From: Heterocephalus glaber
Lineage: Eukaryota > Chordata > Mammalia > Rodentia > Bathyergidae
NCBI RefSeq assembly: GCF_000247695.1
Contig: NW_004624747.1
Location: 27,688,947-27,752,946 of the forward strand
DNA length: 64,000 bases
Direction of reading: 5' to 3'
Each line of letters starts with the position of its first letter. Position 1 is the first letter of the stretch. Of the stretch, positions 1-11,439 are shown piece by piece. Below the pieces are notes generated by a model, which did not search any database, was not told the DNA's origin, and was given only the letters and a program-made list of their open reading frames with translations. Made by a program: the position numbers and the translations under genes.

Positions 1-117
1 CCTGGATGGTGACCCCTGGGCGCTGAGCCCCTGGACGGTGACCCCTAGACGGTGACCCCTGGGCGCTGAGCCCCTGGACGGTGACCCCTGGACGGGGAGC
101 CCTGGGCGCTGAGCCCC
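1..117 (+). repeat. Minisatellite in ULK1 intron
   Basis: Tandem array of an approximately 44-base period, built from shorter units of 14-15 bases (variants of ccctggacggtga) alternating with gggcgctgagccc. About two and a half periods are visible and the array continues off the left edge, so its true length is unknown. It lies in the intron just before the DFG exon. Confidence 0.85.
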
Positions 118-176
118 TGCTGCAGGGACCCAGCTGTGCTGTGCTCTCCTGGCTTCTGACGCGTCTCTCTCCACAG

Positions 177-1285
177 CTGACTTCGGGTTCGCCCGCTATC
201 TGCAGAGCAACATGATGGCGGCCACGCTGTGCGGCTCCCCCATGTACATGGTAGGTGCCTCCACGCCCTGCACGTGTGCGGCCCTGGTGCGGGCCGACCC
301 CTTCTGAGGCCACCCCGGGTGGTGGCACCTGCTCCGGGTCGCTGTGCTCCAGGTGGCTTCTGTGCCGCGGCCCCAACCTGGCCCCGGCCCGCAGGCCCCC
401 GAGGTGATCCTGTCCCAGCACTACGGCGCCAAGGCGGACCTGTGGAGCATCGGCACCGTCGTCTACCAGTGCCTGACCGGGAGGGCCCCCTTTCAGGTGG
501 GCAAGGCCTGTGGCCTGCAGGGGAGCGAGGCTGCCGGGTCTCAGCATGGGTGGGAGGGGTCCGTCGGGCTGGGGGCACTGGGCTGGCTGTGAGCTGGGGC
601 ACGGGTGCCCGGAAGCCGACCTGTCCCCTGCAGGCACCGGCACAGGCACCCGGTGAGGGGCCCGCCCGGGGGCACCAAACCCTGGGGTCGCCTGCTCCCC
701 ACGAGCATTATCTTCATGGCCCCCACGCTAGGTGCCCAGGTGCCCCAGCAGCAAGGGAGGGCACAGCACGGAGTGGGCTCCTGCTGCCTGTGGCCCCAGA
801 GCCATCAGGGCGGGCCCGGTGCCAGGCTGTGGCAGGGGCAGGGCTGCCTGGCACTGGGCTCACCGTTGTCCTCGCAGGCCAGCAGCCCTCAGGACCTGCG
901 ACTGTTCTACGAGAAGAATAAGACGCTGGTCCCTGCGTAAGCACCCCTCCCCTCGGGTGTCCCCGGCTGCCCCTGCCCCGGCTGCCCCAGCCCCGTCAGC
1001 TCATCGCTCTGCCCTCCCAGCATCCCCCGAGAGACCTCGGCGCCCCTGCGGCAGCTGCTTCTCGCGCTGCTACAGCGCAACCATAAAGACCGCATGGACT
1101 TCGGTGAGGACCTGTGGGTGGGCTGGGGGTCCGCAGCTGCGGGGCCACAGCCTGGCTCCGGTGGGTCTGGCTGGATGAGATGGGTCCCCAGGCCGGGTAC
1201 AGGGTGTCCTGAGGCCTGACTCTCCCTCCCTCAGATGAGTTTTTCCACCACCCTTTCCTGGATGCCAGCGCCTCCGTCAAGAAGT
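177..1285 (+). other. ULK1: ULK1 exons for the kinase C-lobe
   Basis: Exons 177-250, 395-496, 878-936, 1021-1103 and 1235-1285. They encode the second half of the kinase domain: DFG (Mg-binding Asp codon 179-181), the activation loop with the MAATLCGS segment that holds the autophosphorylated Thr180 in human, the APE motif at the start of the second exon, the ADLWSIG helix F motif, and the end of the domain at DEFFHHPFL. Phases 2, 2/0, 0/2, 2/1 and 1/1 join cleanly. Exon 177-250 begins with the last two bases of an Ala codon, so the preceding exon is missing. Confidence 0.95.
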
Positions 1286-4200
1286 GTGAGTCCTGAGGGT
1301 CAGAGGCGCTGTTGCTTGCAGTCTGTGGTCAGGTCTTGTGCTGGGTGGGGGTGGCCGCGGTACAGGGTGGAGGCTGGAGGTCCATGCAGGCTGGTGTCAC
1401 CTAAGCTGGCCGCGGGCTCCTGTCCCCATGGTGTGAGGGTCAGTGCAGGCCAAGGTCGTGGCTCGGGGTGAGGTCCTTGCTGGTGCCCCTCCCGGTTGGG
1501 GCACTGTGGGGCCGCGCTCGAGTGCACCTGGCCTGGGACGGCCATCTGGAGTGGCTCCCTGCAGCGCTGCCCCCTGCGCGGGGCGGAGACGGTGCCCCCG
1601 ACTGCCCTTGCCCCCCACAGCCCCGCCTGTGCCTGTGCCTGTGCCCTCCTACCCGAGCTCAGGGTCCGGCAGCAGCTCCAGCAGCAGCTCCACCTCACAC
1701 CTGGCCTCCCCGCCGGTGAGTGGCCCTGAGTGGCCTGGCGTAGGCAGCCCAGCTGGGGTCCGGGCCTCCCCCAGGAGCATGTGGACTCGCTGGCCTGGGG
1801 TTGGGGGTGGTGGTCCCGTCTGTGGGGCAGGTCTGTGGAGACCCTGTGCGTCCGTCTGTCCTTGTGAGCGCTGGGCTCTGCTCTCTGTCAGTCCCTGGGG
1901 GAGATGGCGCCACTGCAGAAGACACTGACCTCCCCGGCGGATGCCGCTGGCTTCCTGCATGGCTCCCGGGACTCAGGAGGCAGCAGCAAGGACTCCTGTG
2001 ACACAGACGACTTCGTCATGGTCCCTGCTCAGTTCCCAGGTCAGGGCAGTGGTGCGTGTAGTGGCCTCCGGGGGGCTTGTACTTGTGGCTGGGCACAGGC
2101 AGGCAGGGTCATCACAGGCTGCCCCACTCCGTGGCTGTGGCCTCTGCCCTACCCTGCCGTCCTCAGAGGCCTGCTCCTCCCTGCTCCAGCCTGGCCTGCA
2201 GGTCTGGCCCTGCCACAGCTCACAGTGGGTGGGAACCAGGCTTCACGGGGCCAGGCTGGCCTCCCTGCCACCCTGGAGCTGGTGAGGGGCGATGAAGGGC
2301 GGTCCAAGGGGAGAGCTGGGGCCCACGTGTGCCCACCTCTCCCTGCCTGTGCTGTGCTGCTGTGCACTGCCCCAGAGCCATTTGGGAGCCCCTCTAGGAA
2401 AAGGAAGTGGGACTCGGCTCGAGGGCTCTGTGGTGAGGTGGGCTCTGTAGGGCGGCAGACACCTGCCAGATGTTCTGTCCCTGCAGGTGACCTGGTGGCC
2501 GAGGCGGCCAGTGCCAAGCCCCCGCTGGACAGCCTGCTCTGCAGTGGGTGAGCACCCGCCCTCTTGGGAGAGAAACGGGGCTTCAGGGTTGCTGGTGCCC
2601 CCCGCCTGGGGAGGCGGCCAGGATGGGCCGGTACCGTGATGCCCCATCTGTCACCTCTGCCCTGCAGGAGCTCGCTGGTGGCCTCTGCGGGGCTGGAGAG
2701 CCATGGCCGGACCCCGTCCCCCTCCCCGTCCTGCAGTAGCTCACCCAGCCCGTCTGGGTAAGGAGGGTGGGGCCGAGTGGGTAGGCAGGTGGGCATCCTG
2801 GGGCGCGGCCACCCTGCCTAGCAGTGCTGGTCTGGCCGGAGGTGCTGTCCTCATGCAGACATGTGGGTGGCCCTGCCTGCTCCCTGGGGTGGGGAGCGGA
2901 CACCGGGGCGGGTGTGCACAGAACAGGCCCTGGGTGCCTCTGGCCTCCGGCAGTCCTGTGAGCCCATGTCTTCCCCGGCAGCCGGGCTGGCACCTTCTCC
3001 AGCAGCAGGTACGGCGCCTCGGTCCCCATCCCTGTCCCCACTCAGGTGCACAACTACCAGCGCATTGAGCAGAACCTGCAGTCCCCCACCCAGCAGCACA
3101 CACCCCGGTGAGTGTCCCTGGCGTGGCACGGCCAGCCCTCTCCCATGCCTGGCGCTGTGGGGAGGACCCTGAGGCACCCCGTGGCCCCCGCCGGGTGTGG
3201 CACAGGTGCTGGGGCCTCACACTGTGCTTGCCCCGTCCCCAGGTCCTCTGCCAGCCGCAGGTCGGGCGGCACCAGCCCCCTGGGCTTTGCCCGGGTGAGC
3301 CCATCCCCTCCGTCCCATGCCGATGCCGCTGTCCTGGCCAGGAAGCTGTCTCTGGGCGGAGGCCGGCCCTACACACCATCCCCACAGGGTGCGCGCAGCC
3401 TTGGGCCTGGGCTGGGTGGGCAGAGACCCCTGCATCTGCCTGCTCTAACCCTGGAACCTGCTCCCCAAGTTGGGACCATCCCCGAGAGGCCCAGCTGGAG
3501 CAGGGCACCCTCCCCGCAGGGAGCCGAGGTGCGGAGTAGCAGGTCACCACGGCCAGGTAGGTGCAGCCTGTGTCCCCTCGTTGCGGCTGGGAGGGGAAAG
3601 GGCTCCTGGAGACCCGAGACCCCTTTGCAGTGCGGTGCGGTGGCCCCGTCTCTGTGCCTAAGCCTGGGAATTAGCCTGTCCTGTTCCCAGGCTCCTCTGT
3701 GCCCGAGCACTCGGCCCGCACTCCTGGGCTGGGCTGCCGCCTGCACAGCGCCCCCAACCTGTCGGACCTGCACGTCGTCTGCCCCAAGCTGCCCAAGCCC
3801 CCCACAGACCCGCTGGGAGCCACCTTCAGCCCCCCGCAGCCCAGCCCTTCCCCACCTGGCCCCGTGCTGCAGTCCTGCCGGCCCCTACGAGGCTCACCCA
3901 AGCTTCCTGACTTCCTGCAGCGGAACCCTCTGCCCCCCATCCTGGGCTCCCCCACCAAGGTAACACTCAGCCCAGCCTCCCAGCTCCAGGGGAGGGAGAC
4001 CAGACCCCTGTTTTCGGCCTCCTGCCTGGACCTCTAGGCATGGCTGTGTCCTGGGAGTCCCTGCGAGGGAGGTCTGGGACATAGGGCCCAGCTCCGTGTC
4101 GAAGGTCTCAGGATGGGACCCGTGGCTGGTCCTCTCTGTGCTGAGGCCCTCAGACCACCCGTTTTGAGGGAACCTGCACCCATGCTCAGTGGCATCCTTC

Positions 4201-7020
4201 CCAAGGTTGTGGACTAGGCTGGGCACAGAAGGCCACCTTGGAAGCCAGGCTGCCACCCTGGGGACAGCCCCATTTCCCATCCAGGGGCCCCCAGCCCACC
4301 CCCGGCGAGGTGGGTGAGGGCCTCAGTGTACATGGGGCCATAGCAGGCTGGGCATCACCTGCTGTCCTCCTTCAACTTCCCCAAGGTCCCCAGCTCCCAG
4401 AACCTCTTGGCTCTGCTAGCCCGGCAGGGCGTGGTGGTGACACCCCCCCGGAACCGGACGCTGCCGGACCTCTCGCAGGCAGGGCCCTTCCAGGGACAGC
4501 AGCTGGGCTCCGGCCTACGGCCGGCTGAGGATACCAAGGGCCCCTTTGGCCGGTGAGTGGGGCAGGCAGGAGGCACATGCCAGGCCTTGTTCTGCACCCT
4601 CCATGGTTCTGGGGAGTCTGGCCTGGAGCTGGCCTCGTGCCGCCGGAGATGAGCTGAGATGGGGTGTCGGGCCGTTGGGGAGCCCAGGCCCAGCATCTGA
4701 AGTGCCGCATCTCTCCCGTAGATCCTTCAGCACCAGCCGCCTCACTGACCTGCTCCTCAAGGCTGCATTTGGGACACAGGCCTCAGACTCGGGCAGCAGC
4801 GACAGCCTGCAAGAGAAGCCCATGGACATCGGTGCGCCTGGGCTGGGGCTGGCTGGAGTGGGTGTGTGGTGCGCCCTGAGGGCACCCTGACCCCTTCCCT
4901 GTGTCTCCCAGCGCCCTCTGCTGGCTTCGGAGGGAACTTGCACCCTGGAGCCCGCGCTGGGGGCGCCAGCAGCCCAGCCCCTGTGGTGTTCACCGTGGGC
5001 TCACCCCCCAGCGGGACTACGCCACCCCTGGGGCCCCGTGGCCGGATGTTCTCAGGTGAGGCGGGGCTGGGCCACGGCTGCTCCCTGGGGTCAGCAGGGG
5101 GAGCTCCCATGCAGTGCTGGTGTGGTTGGGGCGTCCCCAGGACATAGGCCCCTGTCCAGGGCACCAGCCTCTGTCCCACTGGCCTGAAAGGCAGTGCTGT
5201 GTTGGCCGGGCCCTGGTTTGAGCACATTGAGGGTGCAGAGCTGGATGGGGCCCAAGGATCCAGCCCTTCTGGCCCTGCTGGGAGGTAAACTGAGGCCCAT
5301 GTGAGCCTTGGTGTGGAGTCAGATGGGCTGGGATCCAGGGGACGAGGGGCATGGGCACCATCCCTCAGCTATGCCTCCCACAGTGGGCTCCTCGGGCTCT
5401 CTGGGCTCTGCCGGCTCCTCGTCTGCCCGCCACCTGGGGCCTGGGGCCTGTGGCGAGGCGGCCCCTGAGCTCACCGCCCCGGGCCACTGCTGCAGTGCTG
5501 GAGACCCCCTGGCCGCCCACCTGGAGGGGGCTGTGACCTTTGAGGCCCCTGACCTCCCCGAGGAGACCCTCATGGAGGTGAAGCCCGCCTGGGAGGGTGG
5601 GGTGGGGCTCCCCTTGGCTGGCGGCCGCCTGCCACAACCCTGCCTCTACGCCCAGCAAGAGCACACGGAGATCCTGCACAGCCTGCGCTTCACGCTGGTG
5701 TTCGTGCAGCACGTGCTGGAGATCGCAGCGCTGAAGGGCAGCGCCGGTGAGGCGGCCGTAGGCCCCGAGTGCCCGCTGCAGGAGAGCGAGGTGGCCGACC
5801 AGATCAGCCTGCTGAGCCGCGAGTGGGGGTGCGTGTCCCTGGTGCCTTGGGGGCCGGTGGGCCAGGCGCTGCCCATCGTTCACCCTCTGCCTGCCTCCTG
5901 CAGCTTCGCAGAGCAGCTGGTGCTGTATCTGAAGGTGGCCGAGCTGCTGTCCTCGGGCCTGCACACCGCCATTGACCACATCCGGGCGGGCAAGCTGTGC
6001 CTGTCGTCCACTGTGAAGCAGGGTGAGGGTGGGCAGAGGAGCTGTGGGTCACTTGGAGGCTGCAGAGTGCTGGTGTGTGCTGAGACCTCGATCCCCCAGC
6101 CCTGTGCCCGCTGGACACAGACCTCAGTCCCCCAGCTGTGGCACCCTGAGCCCCCACCTGCACAGCCCGCTCCCGCAGTGTCCTGGTCCCCGCCAGTTTG
6201 GGAGCTGACTGAGTCCCCCCACAGTGGTGCGCAAGCTGAACGAGCTGTACAAGGCCAGCGTGGTGTCCTGCCAGGGCCTGAGCCTGCGGCTGCAGCGCTT
6301 CTTCCTGGACAAGCAGCGGCTGCTGGACGGCATCCACGGCGTCACTGCTGAGAGGCTGATCCTCAGCCATGCTGTGCAGATGGTACGGGGCAGACTCAGT
6401 TTCCCCCACAAAAAAGAGGCCCGGCCTCCAGGCCACTTGGACCAGTCTGGCCCAGGGACGGTTCACAGGTGGCAGCAGATCACAGCGTAGATGAGGCCTG
6501 GGTGGGGGGTGCTGTGCTTCCTGCAGCTCCCATCCTGTGGCCGCCAGCGAACACCGCCCCGTCATCAGCAGTGGCACTCAGCCCTGCCTGAGTGGGGGCT
6601 CTGTGCTTCCACCCGCTGGGTCTGCTGCCTGTTCCTGGGCCAGCCTAGGCTGCGCTGGCCCCTGGCCCTCCCACCTGTGCCCCAGGTGCCGCCCAGGGCT
6701 GCCCATTGCGGCCATCAGCCCCTCGCCTGGGCCCAGCTCTGCCCTTGCCTGCAGGTGCAGTCAGCTGCCCTGGATGAGATGTTCCAGCACCACGAAGGCT
6801 GCGTGCCACGCTACCACAAGGCCCTGCTGCTGCTGGAGGGGCTGCAGCACATGCTCACGGACCAGGCTGACGTTGAGAACATCGCCAAGTGTGAGTGCGC
6901 ATGTCAGGGGGTGGGGTGGGGGCGGTGGCTGGTGCCCCTCCAGCTCACACACCTGTTCCCGCAGGCAAGCTGTGCATCGAGCGGAGACTCTCGGCCCTGC
7001 TCTCCGGAGTCTGTGCCTGA
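177..7020 (+). CDS. ULK1: ULK1 serine/threonine kinase, 3' part (5' end outside window)
   Basis: ULK1 is the Ser/Thr kinase that starts autophagy, acting with ATG13, FIP200 and ATG101 at phagophore sites and inhibited by mTORC1. Twenty-two coding exons are visible, each with AG acceptor and GT donor, and their phases join into one open frame of about 894 residues; human ULK1 has 1050, so roughly the first 160 residues lie upstream. The frame enters at the kinase DFG motif, runs through the Pro/Ser-rich linker and ends in the conserved C-terminal EAT region with the stop at 7018-7020. Identification rests on near-continuous agreement with the mammalian protein as I know it, including DFGFARYL, the LC3-interacting DFVMV and the C-terminal [10 protein letters not shown]. 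No frameshift or internal stop is seen. Introns are short and GC-rich and contain no SINE I recognise. Confidence 0.97.
1621..5577 (+). other. ULK1: ULK1 exons for the Pro/Ser-rich regulatory linker
   Basis: Exons 1621-1715, 1892-2039, 2487-2547, 2668-2757, 2982-3107, 3243-3388, 3470-3556, 3691-3959, 4347-4552, 4722-4831, 4912-5055 and 5384-5577. This disordered region carries the regulatory sites. The LIR core FVMV is at 2012-2023 after two Asp. The Ser of RLHSAPNL at 3747-3749 matches the AMPK site known as Ser555/556. The Ser of FTVGSPPSG at 5001-5003 matches the mTORC1 site known as Ser757/758. Site assignments are by recall of the human and mouse proteins. The acceptor of exon 4347 is the least certain; an alternative in-phase start at 4386 would drop 13 codons. 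Confidence 0.92.
5656..7020 (+). other. ULK1: ULK1 exons for the C-terminal EAT (tandem MIT) domain
   Basis: Exons 5656-5828, 5904-6022, 6225-6382, 6755-6890 and 6965-7020. They encode the helical C-terminal domain that binds ATG13 and membranes, with [20 protein letters not shown] in the first exon, [20 protein letters not shown] across the first junction, and the last helix with [15 protein letters not shown] before TGA. Junction phases are 2/1, 1/2, 0/0 and 1/2, so reading is continuous. This is the most conserved part of the gene outside the kinase domain. Confidence 0.95.
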
Positions 7021-8400
7021 CCCGGTGCTGGCGGTCTCGGCGCTGACCTCTGGTGCCGAGGTGCTGCCTGGACCCTGGCAGGGACACAGCGGGTCAGTGG
7101 CCCGCGCCCACAGCAGCATGGCTCCCACATCCCAGCCCGAGGGCGTCTTCCTACCTCGGGTGCAGTGCGTCCTCACGGGCCACCTCCCACCTGCACTGGT
7201 CCTGGGAGGTGGTGGACAGGTGTGCGTGGGCGCTGCCGCCCTTGGGCCCCGGTGGGGCTGAGACAGTGTTGCTGACTCTAAGCCAAAGCGAACTCTTCCT
7301 CCCGGTCACTGGCCCATGGGACCCAAGAAAGGGCACAGCCTCTGGGCCCTTGCCCCCTGGGACCTATCCCCCAGACCCTGTCCCCCAGACCCGTCCAGCT
7401 TCGTAACCCACCAAGCACTTTATGCAGACCGACGAGAACCCTGCCTCAGTGCGTCACCGCCGGCAGCGGGGACCGTCTGCTGCTCACTTGTACATATGCA
7501 CCTGTGTGTGTACTGTGTGCGTGCGCGCGCCTCGGGGCATCAGAGTGGCTCTGCCCACAGGAGCAGTGGCCTTGTATTTAATGTTTTCCTGGGACAGGAA
7601 ACACCGGGCTTTCTAGACCCAGACCAGATGTAACTTTTCACACTTTACCCCTAAAATGTGTCTTATTTTTCTGCCGCTCATTTTCTCTTCTCTTTAAAAC
7701 TCTTAGGTGTTTCACGTTGTTTGGGAAGCCTGGGATGGTTGGGTGGACTGGACTCTCCTGTGCGAGGTGCCAGCCTGTGGCTGCATGTGTGAGGCCTGCC
7801 GCCTGCCAGTGTGTGCATGTGTGTCCAGGTCAGGTGGCTGGCTGTCCCCATGCCCTGCAGGACGGGCAGTGCCCAGCCGCCATGCCCTGCTGGGTGCCGT
7901 GGGCAGGTCGGGGAGGGTTTTCTGTGCAGCAGGAAAAAAACCCACAGAGGCAGAATCCGTCAGTGTTCCTGTGCTCACGCCTGTGCCCAGCCTGGTGCAG
8001 CTCAGCTCAGCCCAAACGTACTTGAATGTCTCCCCGAGCAGGAGCGGGGCAGTGGGTCTGCGGCACCCACGTGAGGGTTCAGAGGTCATCTGCTACACAG
8101 GACACATGTGTTTTCCTTGCAATACTTGAAACTGCCACTGTGCTGCACGTGATGTGTTAGTATTTATTGCTTTATGGCCAGCTGGAACCCAGCCACTAGG
8201 GAGGCTTCTTGGGAGGTGCCTCTCCCATCTCTTCCCAGTGGCTTCCCCATGGCTGCCATGCGTGTGGCCAGCCGTGTATGCTGCAAGCAGCTCCTGTTGT
8301 CCCTGAGGTAGAGCTTGGCTGTGTCTGTTAAATGCGTTCTGTGTGAGTCCCCATCCTGTCACATGTAACACGTGGGAATAAACCTTTGGAATTGTTGACT
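7021..8400 (+). other. ULK1: ULK1 3' untranslated region
   Basis: About 1.4 kb follows the stop codon without another recognisable coding exon and ends just after the AATAAA at 8377. It contains a GT/GC alternating stretch around 7503-7530. The boundary is set by the polyadenylation signal and is an estimate. Confidence 0.8.
8377..8382 (+). terminator. ULK1: ULK1 polyadenylation signal AATAAA
   Basis: Canonical AATAAA, the first one after the ULK1 stop codon, followed within about 30 bases by GT-rich sequence (ttgttgactgtgtc) of the kind that binds the cleavage machinery. Confidence 0.75.
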
Positions 8401-9113
8401 GTGTCACTGCTCTTCCTGGCTGGCCTGCCCCTGACTGCGTCCTGTACGCTGGCCCCAGCACGGCGAGGAGCCCTGGGACCCCTGTGGAGACCATGCTGGC
8501 CGCCTGGCATTGGGAGCAAACCCCAGAGCGGCAGCTGCGGGGACGCAGGATTCATTCACGTGCTCTATCTAGCCCACAGAAGAGGTCCTTCCACCCTCAG
8601 GGTGACAGGCCGGAAGGGCTGTGGCAGTGCCTGAGGCCCTCGGGACACCTGGCTCCAAATTTCCCTCTGCCTGGGGACTGAGCTCAGGCCTCCCACAGCT
8701 TGAACCTGGCATCCTCCTTCCTCAGCCCTCCGGAGTGCTGGCCCCAGTGTGCTCACTTCCTTCTCTTGGCAATGCTGGGAGGGAACGTGGGCCCTGAGAA
8801 CTCCATGTCCCTCACAAGGGCCCCCACTCCCACCCCTGGTCACTCGCAGGGTGCATGCTCTGTGTATTCTGGCAGCAGGAGCCTTCAGGTCCTTCGTATG
8901 TGACCTTTTTTCCTGAGGACTCCAGGTCTCCAGTCTGTGGCCTGACCTCAAATTCCCAGGCTCCCAAGGGCTCCCCCAGCTCTGCCTCAGGAGTAGCTGG
9001 GGCTTCGGCCACTGCCATAAAGCCCCCACCCCGATTTAAAACCCTCTGATTCTCAGCAACAAGCGATCTGATGGCAATTTCCTTTGCCCGTTTTTGAATT
9101 GTGTTTGCCTTTG

Positions 9114-9292
9114 CAGGCAGGGTGGGGGGGATGGGAACTGAACTCAGGGCCTTCCCACTGAGCTACATCCCCAGCCTTTTAAAATTTTGACATAGGGGCT
9201 TAAGTTGCCAGTTGCCCAGGCTGGGCTGGAAATTTCAATCCTCTTGACCCCAGAATGCTGAGATGACAGGCTTGTGCCACTGTGACCCAGCT
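9114..9292 (-). mobile_element. ID-B1 composite SINE (B4-like)
   Basis: Read on + it runs ID 3' end (gaactgaactcagggcc, gagctacatccccagcc) then a B1 body (gcccaggctgg ... gctgagatgacaggc). Diverged, no clear target duplication. Confidence 0.75.
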
Positions 9293-9336
9293 GGTTTGCG
9301 TTTTTATTGTATTGGAGAGCTTGTATTTTTATCTGT

Positions 9337-9452
9337 TTTGTTTTTTTTGAGATGGTCTTGTGTGGTCCAGGCTTGTCTTGAACTCCTGGCAATACTCCTG
9401 CCTCAGCCTCCCAAGTATTGGGATTACAGGTGTGCACTGCCATGCCCAGCTA
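9337..9452 (-). mobile_element. B1-type SINE
   Basis: T-run, then gagatggtcttg, cctgcctcagcctcccaag and gggattacaggtgtgc, the inverted 7SL-derived B1 body. Confidence 0.85.
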
Positions 9453-9677
9453 GGGCTGGGGTTTTTAAACTATTGTTTTTATAAGATAAAAATAACTTAC
9501 TAAATTACCAGAAAGGCCAACCACAGAAACAAAAGTTCACAGAGAGGTGAGAACTTGAGTCTGCTTGGGAAGTCTGGCTCCGAACAGCCCACAGCACATG
9601 CGTGTTTCCTGGCAGCTGCCCCTCCCAGAGGCTGAGCCCCTCGTGCCTGACATTCTGGGTGCTGCCTTAGTGGACTA

Positions 9678-9764
9678 TTTTTTTTTTTTGATACAGGGGA
9701 TCGAACTCGGGACCTTGTGCTTTAAAGGCAGGTGGCGGAACCACTGAGCTAAATCCCCAGCCCC
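9678..9764 (-). mobile_element. ID-type SINE with target duplication
   Basis: Inverted tRNA-derived SINE from the T-run to ccactgagctaaatccccag. Flanked by the direct repeat agtggactatttttt on both sides, which marks an LINE-mediated insertion. Confidence 0.93.
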
Positions 9765-9790
9765 AGTGGACTATTTTTTACAGTGGTCTT

Positions 9791-9876
9791 TTTTTTTTTT
9801 TGGTACCGGAGATCGAACTCCGGTCCCTGCGCTTGCACAGCAGGTGGTGAAACCACTGAGCTAAATCCCTGGCCCC
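9791..9876 (-). mobile_element. ID-type SINE with target duplication
   Basis: Inverted full-length copy starting after a T-run with ggtaccggagatcgaactcc. Flanked by ttttacagtggtctt on both sides. It sits 26 bases from the preceding copy in the same orientation. Confidence 0.93.
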
Positions 9877-11439
9877 TTTTACAGTGGTCTTAGGTTTACA
9901 GAATTGAGGGAAGTGCAGAGAACTCGGGCCTGTCTCCCCGCTAATGTGTGTGGGTCCTGTGGCGCAACAGCCTTGCCTTGTGGTCACCAAAGCCCTGGCT
10001 GACGCCGGGGCTCCTGCTGGGGGTTGTGCAATCACTGGTTCTGATAGGTGTGTGGTGATGTGTGCGCCACCTGTTCGCTTCCTAGGCCTCCACGGTAGCC
10101 AGCTGTGGTGGCTTGCTGGTTCCAAACAACAGTCAGGACCCTCCAGTCCTTTGGGTATCCGCCCACTCCTGGGTGCCCCTGAGAGGCAGGACTCAGGCAG
10201 GTTGCTCAGCCTCCGTCCTGATCCCCACGTGCCTGTTTACTGTCATCAGACAGGGGTGAGTCGCAGTGCCCCGTGCGTGGCCTGTGGCAGCAAATGGGCA
10301 GGGTGTCTTGGTACTGTTTCATCCTGACACCTGGCCCGTGACCTGTTGGGTGCTTAGGGTTCTGATGACAAACCAGAGGGGACACAAGGCCAGGGCCTGC
10401 TGGTGATGGCTCACCTGGCGTGGAATTCTGTCCCTGCGCCCGGCACTTGCGGGCCGTATGGCTGTGCCGGGCTGGGGAAGTGCACGCATTGACTGTTCTC
10501 CTGGAGCAGCACTTTTGGCCACTGGCTAAGAGTAGCTTAGCTGCCTGGCAGTGGCCCCATCTGTGGGGAGAGGGGGGAGCTCCCCTGGGGGTCCTGTAGC
10601 ACAGGTGGCGGGGTCCAGTTCTCTTCCTGCCCAGGCCACCCAAGGGCCACTGAGTGCTCCTGGACAGGGCTCAATCCATCAGGCAAGCAAGGCCACTGTG
10701 GCCCATGAGGCCCCTGGCTCCTGGCCTTGTCCCCAACACTTCTTCCATCACCAGGCATCCTTGTGGTTTCTTTATCTGCAGACTCCACTTGGATGCCCAG
10801 CCCCAAGACTCCACCCACAGGAAGGAGCCTGTATGCTCCTGCCTGAGCCTTTGCACCGCCCTGGACCCGGCCTGGAACAGGTTTCTCTCCACTGCTCACG
10901 ATTCAAGACTGGTCAGGTGAGCAGAGATGAGTAGTGGTGACTGGAACCCCATGAGCCTTCATAGGGGAAAAGGAGACAGGAGGGTTGGAGGGCGATGCAA
11001 GGATGGGCATGGAGATCGGCTACTCTCTAAGTAACAGGAGTTGATGGAACGCAGGTTGAGGATGCTGTCAGACGCGGAGCAGCAGTCCGGCCCACAGCAG
11101 GCCTGTGAGGGCCTGCTTGTCCTGGAGTCAGCCGGGCTGGCGAGTGACAGCAATGCGGGGAGCTTCCCAGGGAAGCAAACCTTTCCGGTGCAGGCGATGC
11201 TGGGGACGGAAGTTATCTCGTTCTGTTTCTAGTACCATCCCTGCTGAAGCAAATAAGAAGCTGGCAGGGCGTAGTGTGTGTGGGGGTCCGGGGTGCAGCT
11301 CGGTGTTGCACGGCTCACCTGGAAGCACCAGGCCCCGGGGCACCCTCAGCACTGTCTGAATCTTGGGTGTCACCCAGGACAAGTCACCGCACCGCTCTGA
11401 CTCGGCTTTTCTCCCGTCCCATGGGCCGGCCACAGGACG

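Noticed and set aside
45..602. Minus-strand open frame at the left edge
   Set aside because: It lies opposite ULK1 exons and a minisatellite; composition explains it.
6491..7261. Large + frame around the last ULK1 exons
   Set aside because: It reads through introns in and out of the exon frame; splice sites and the conserved C terminus define the real coding.
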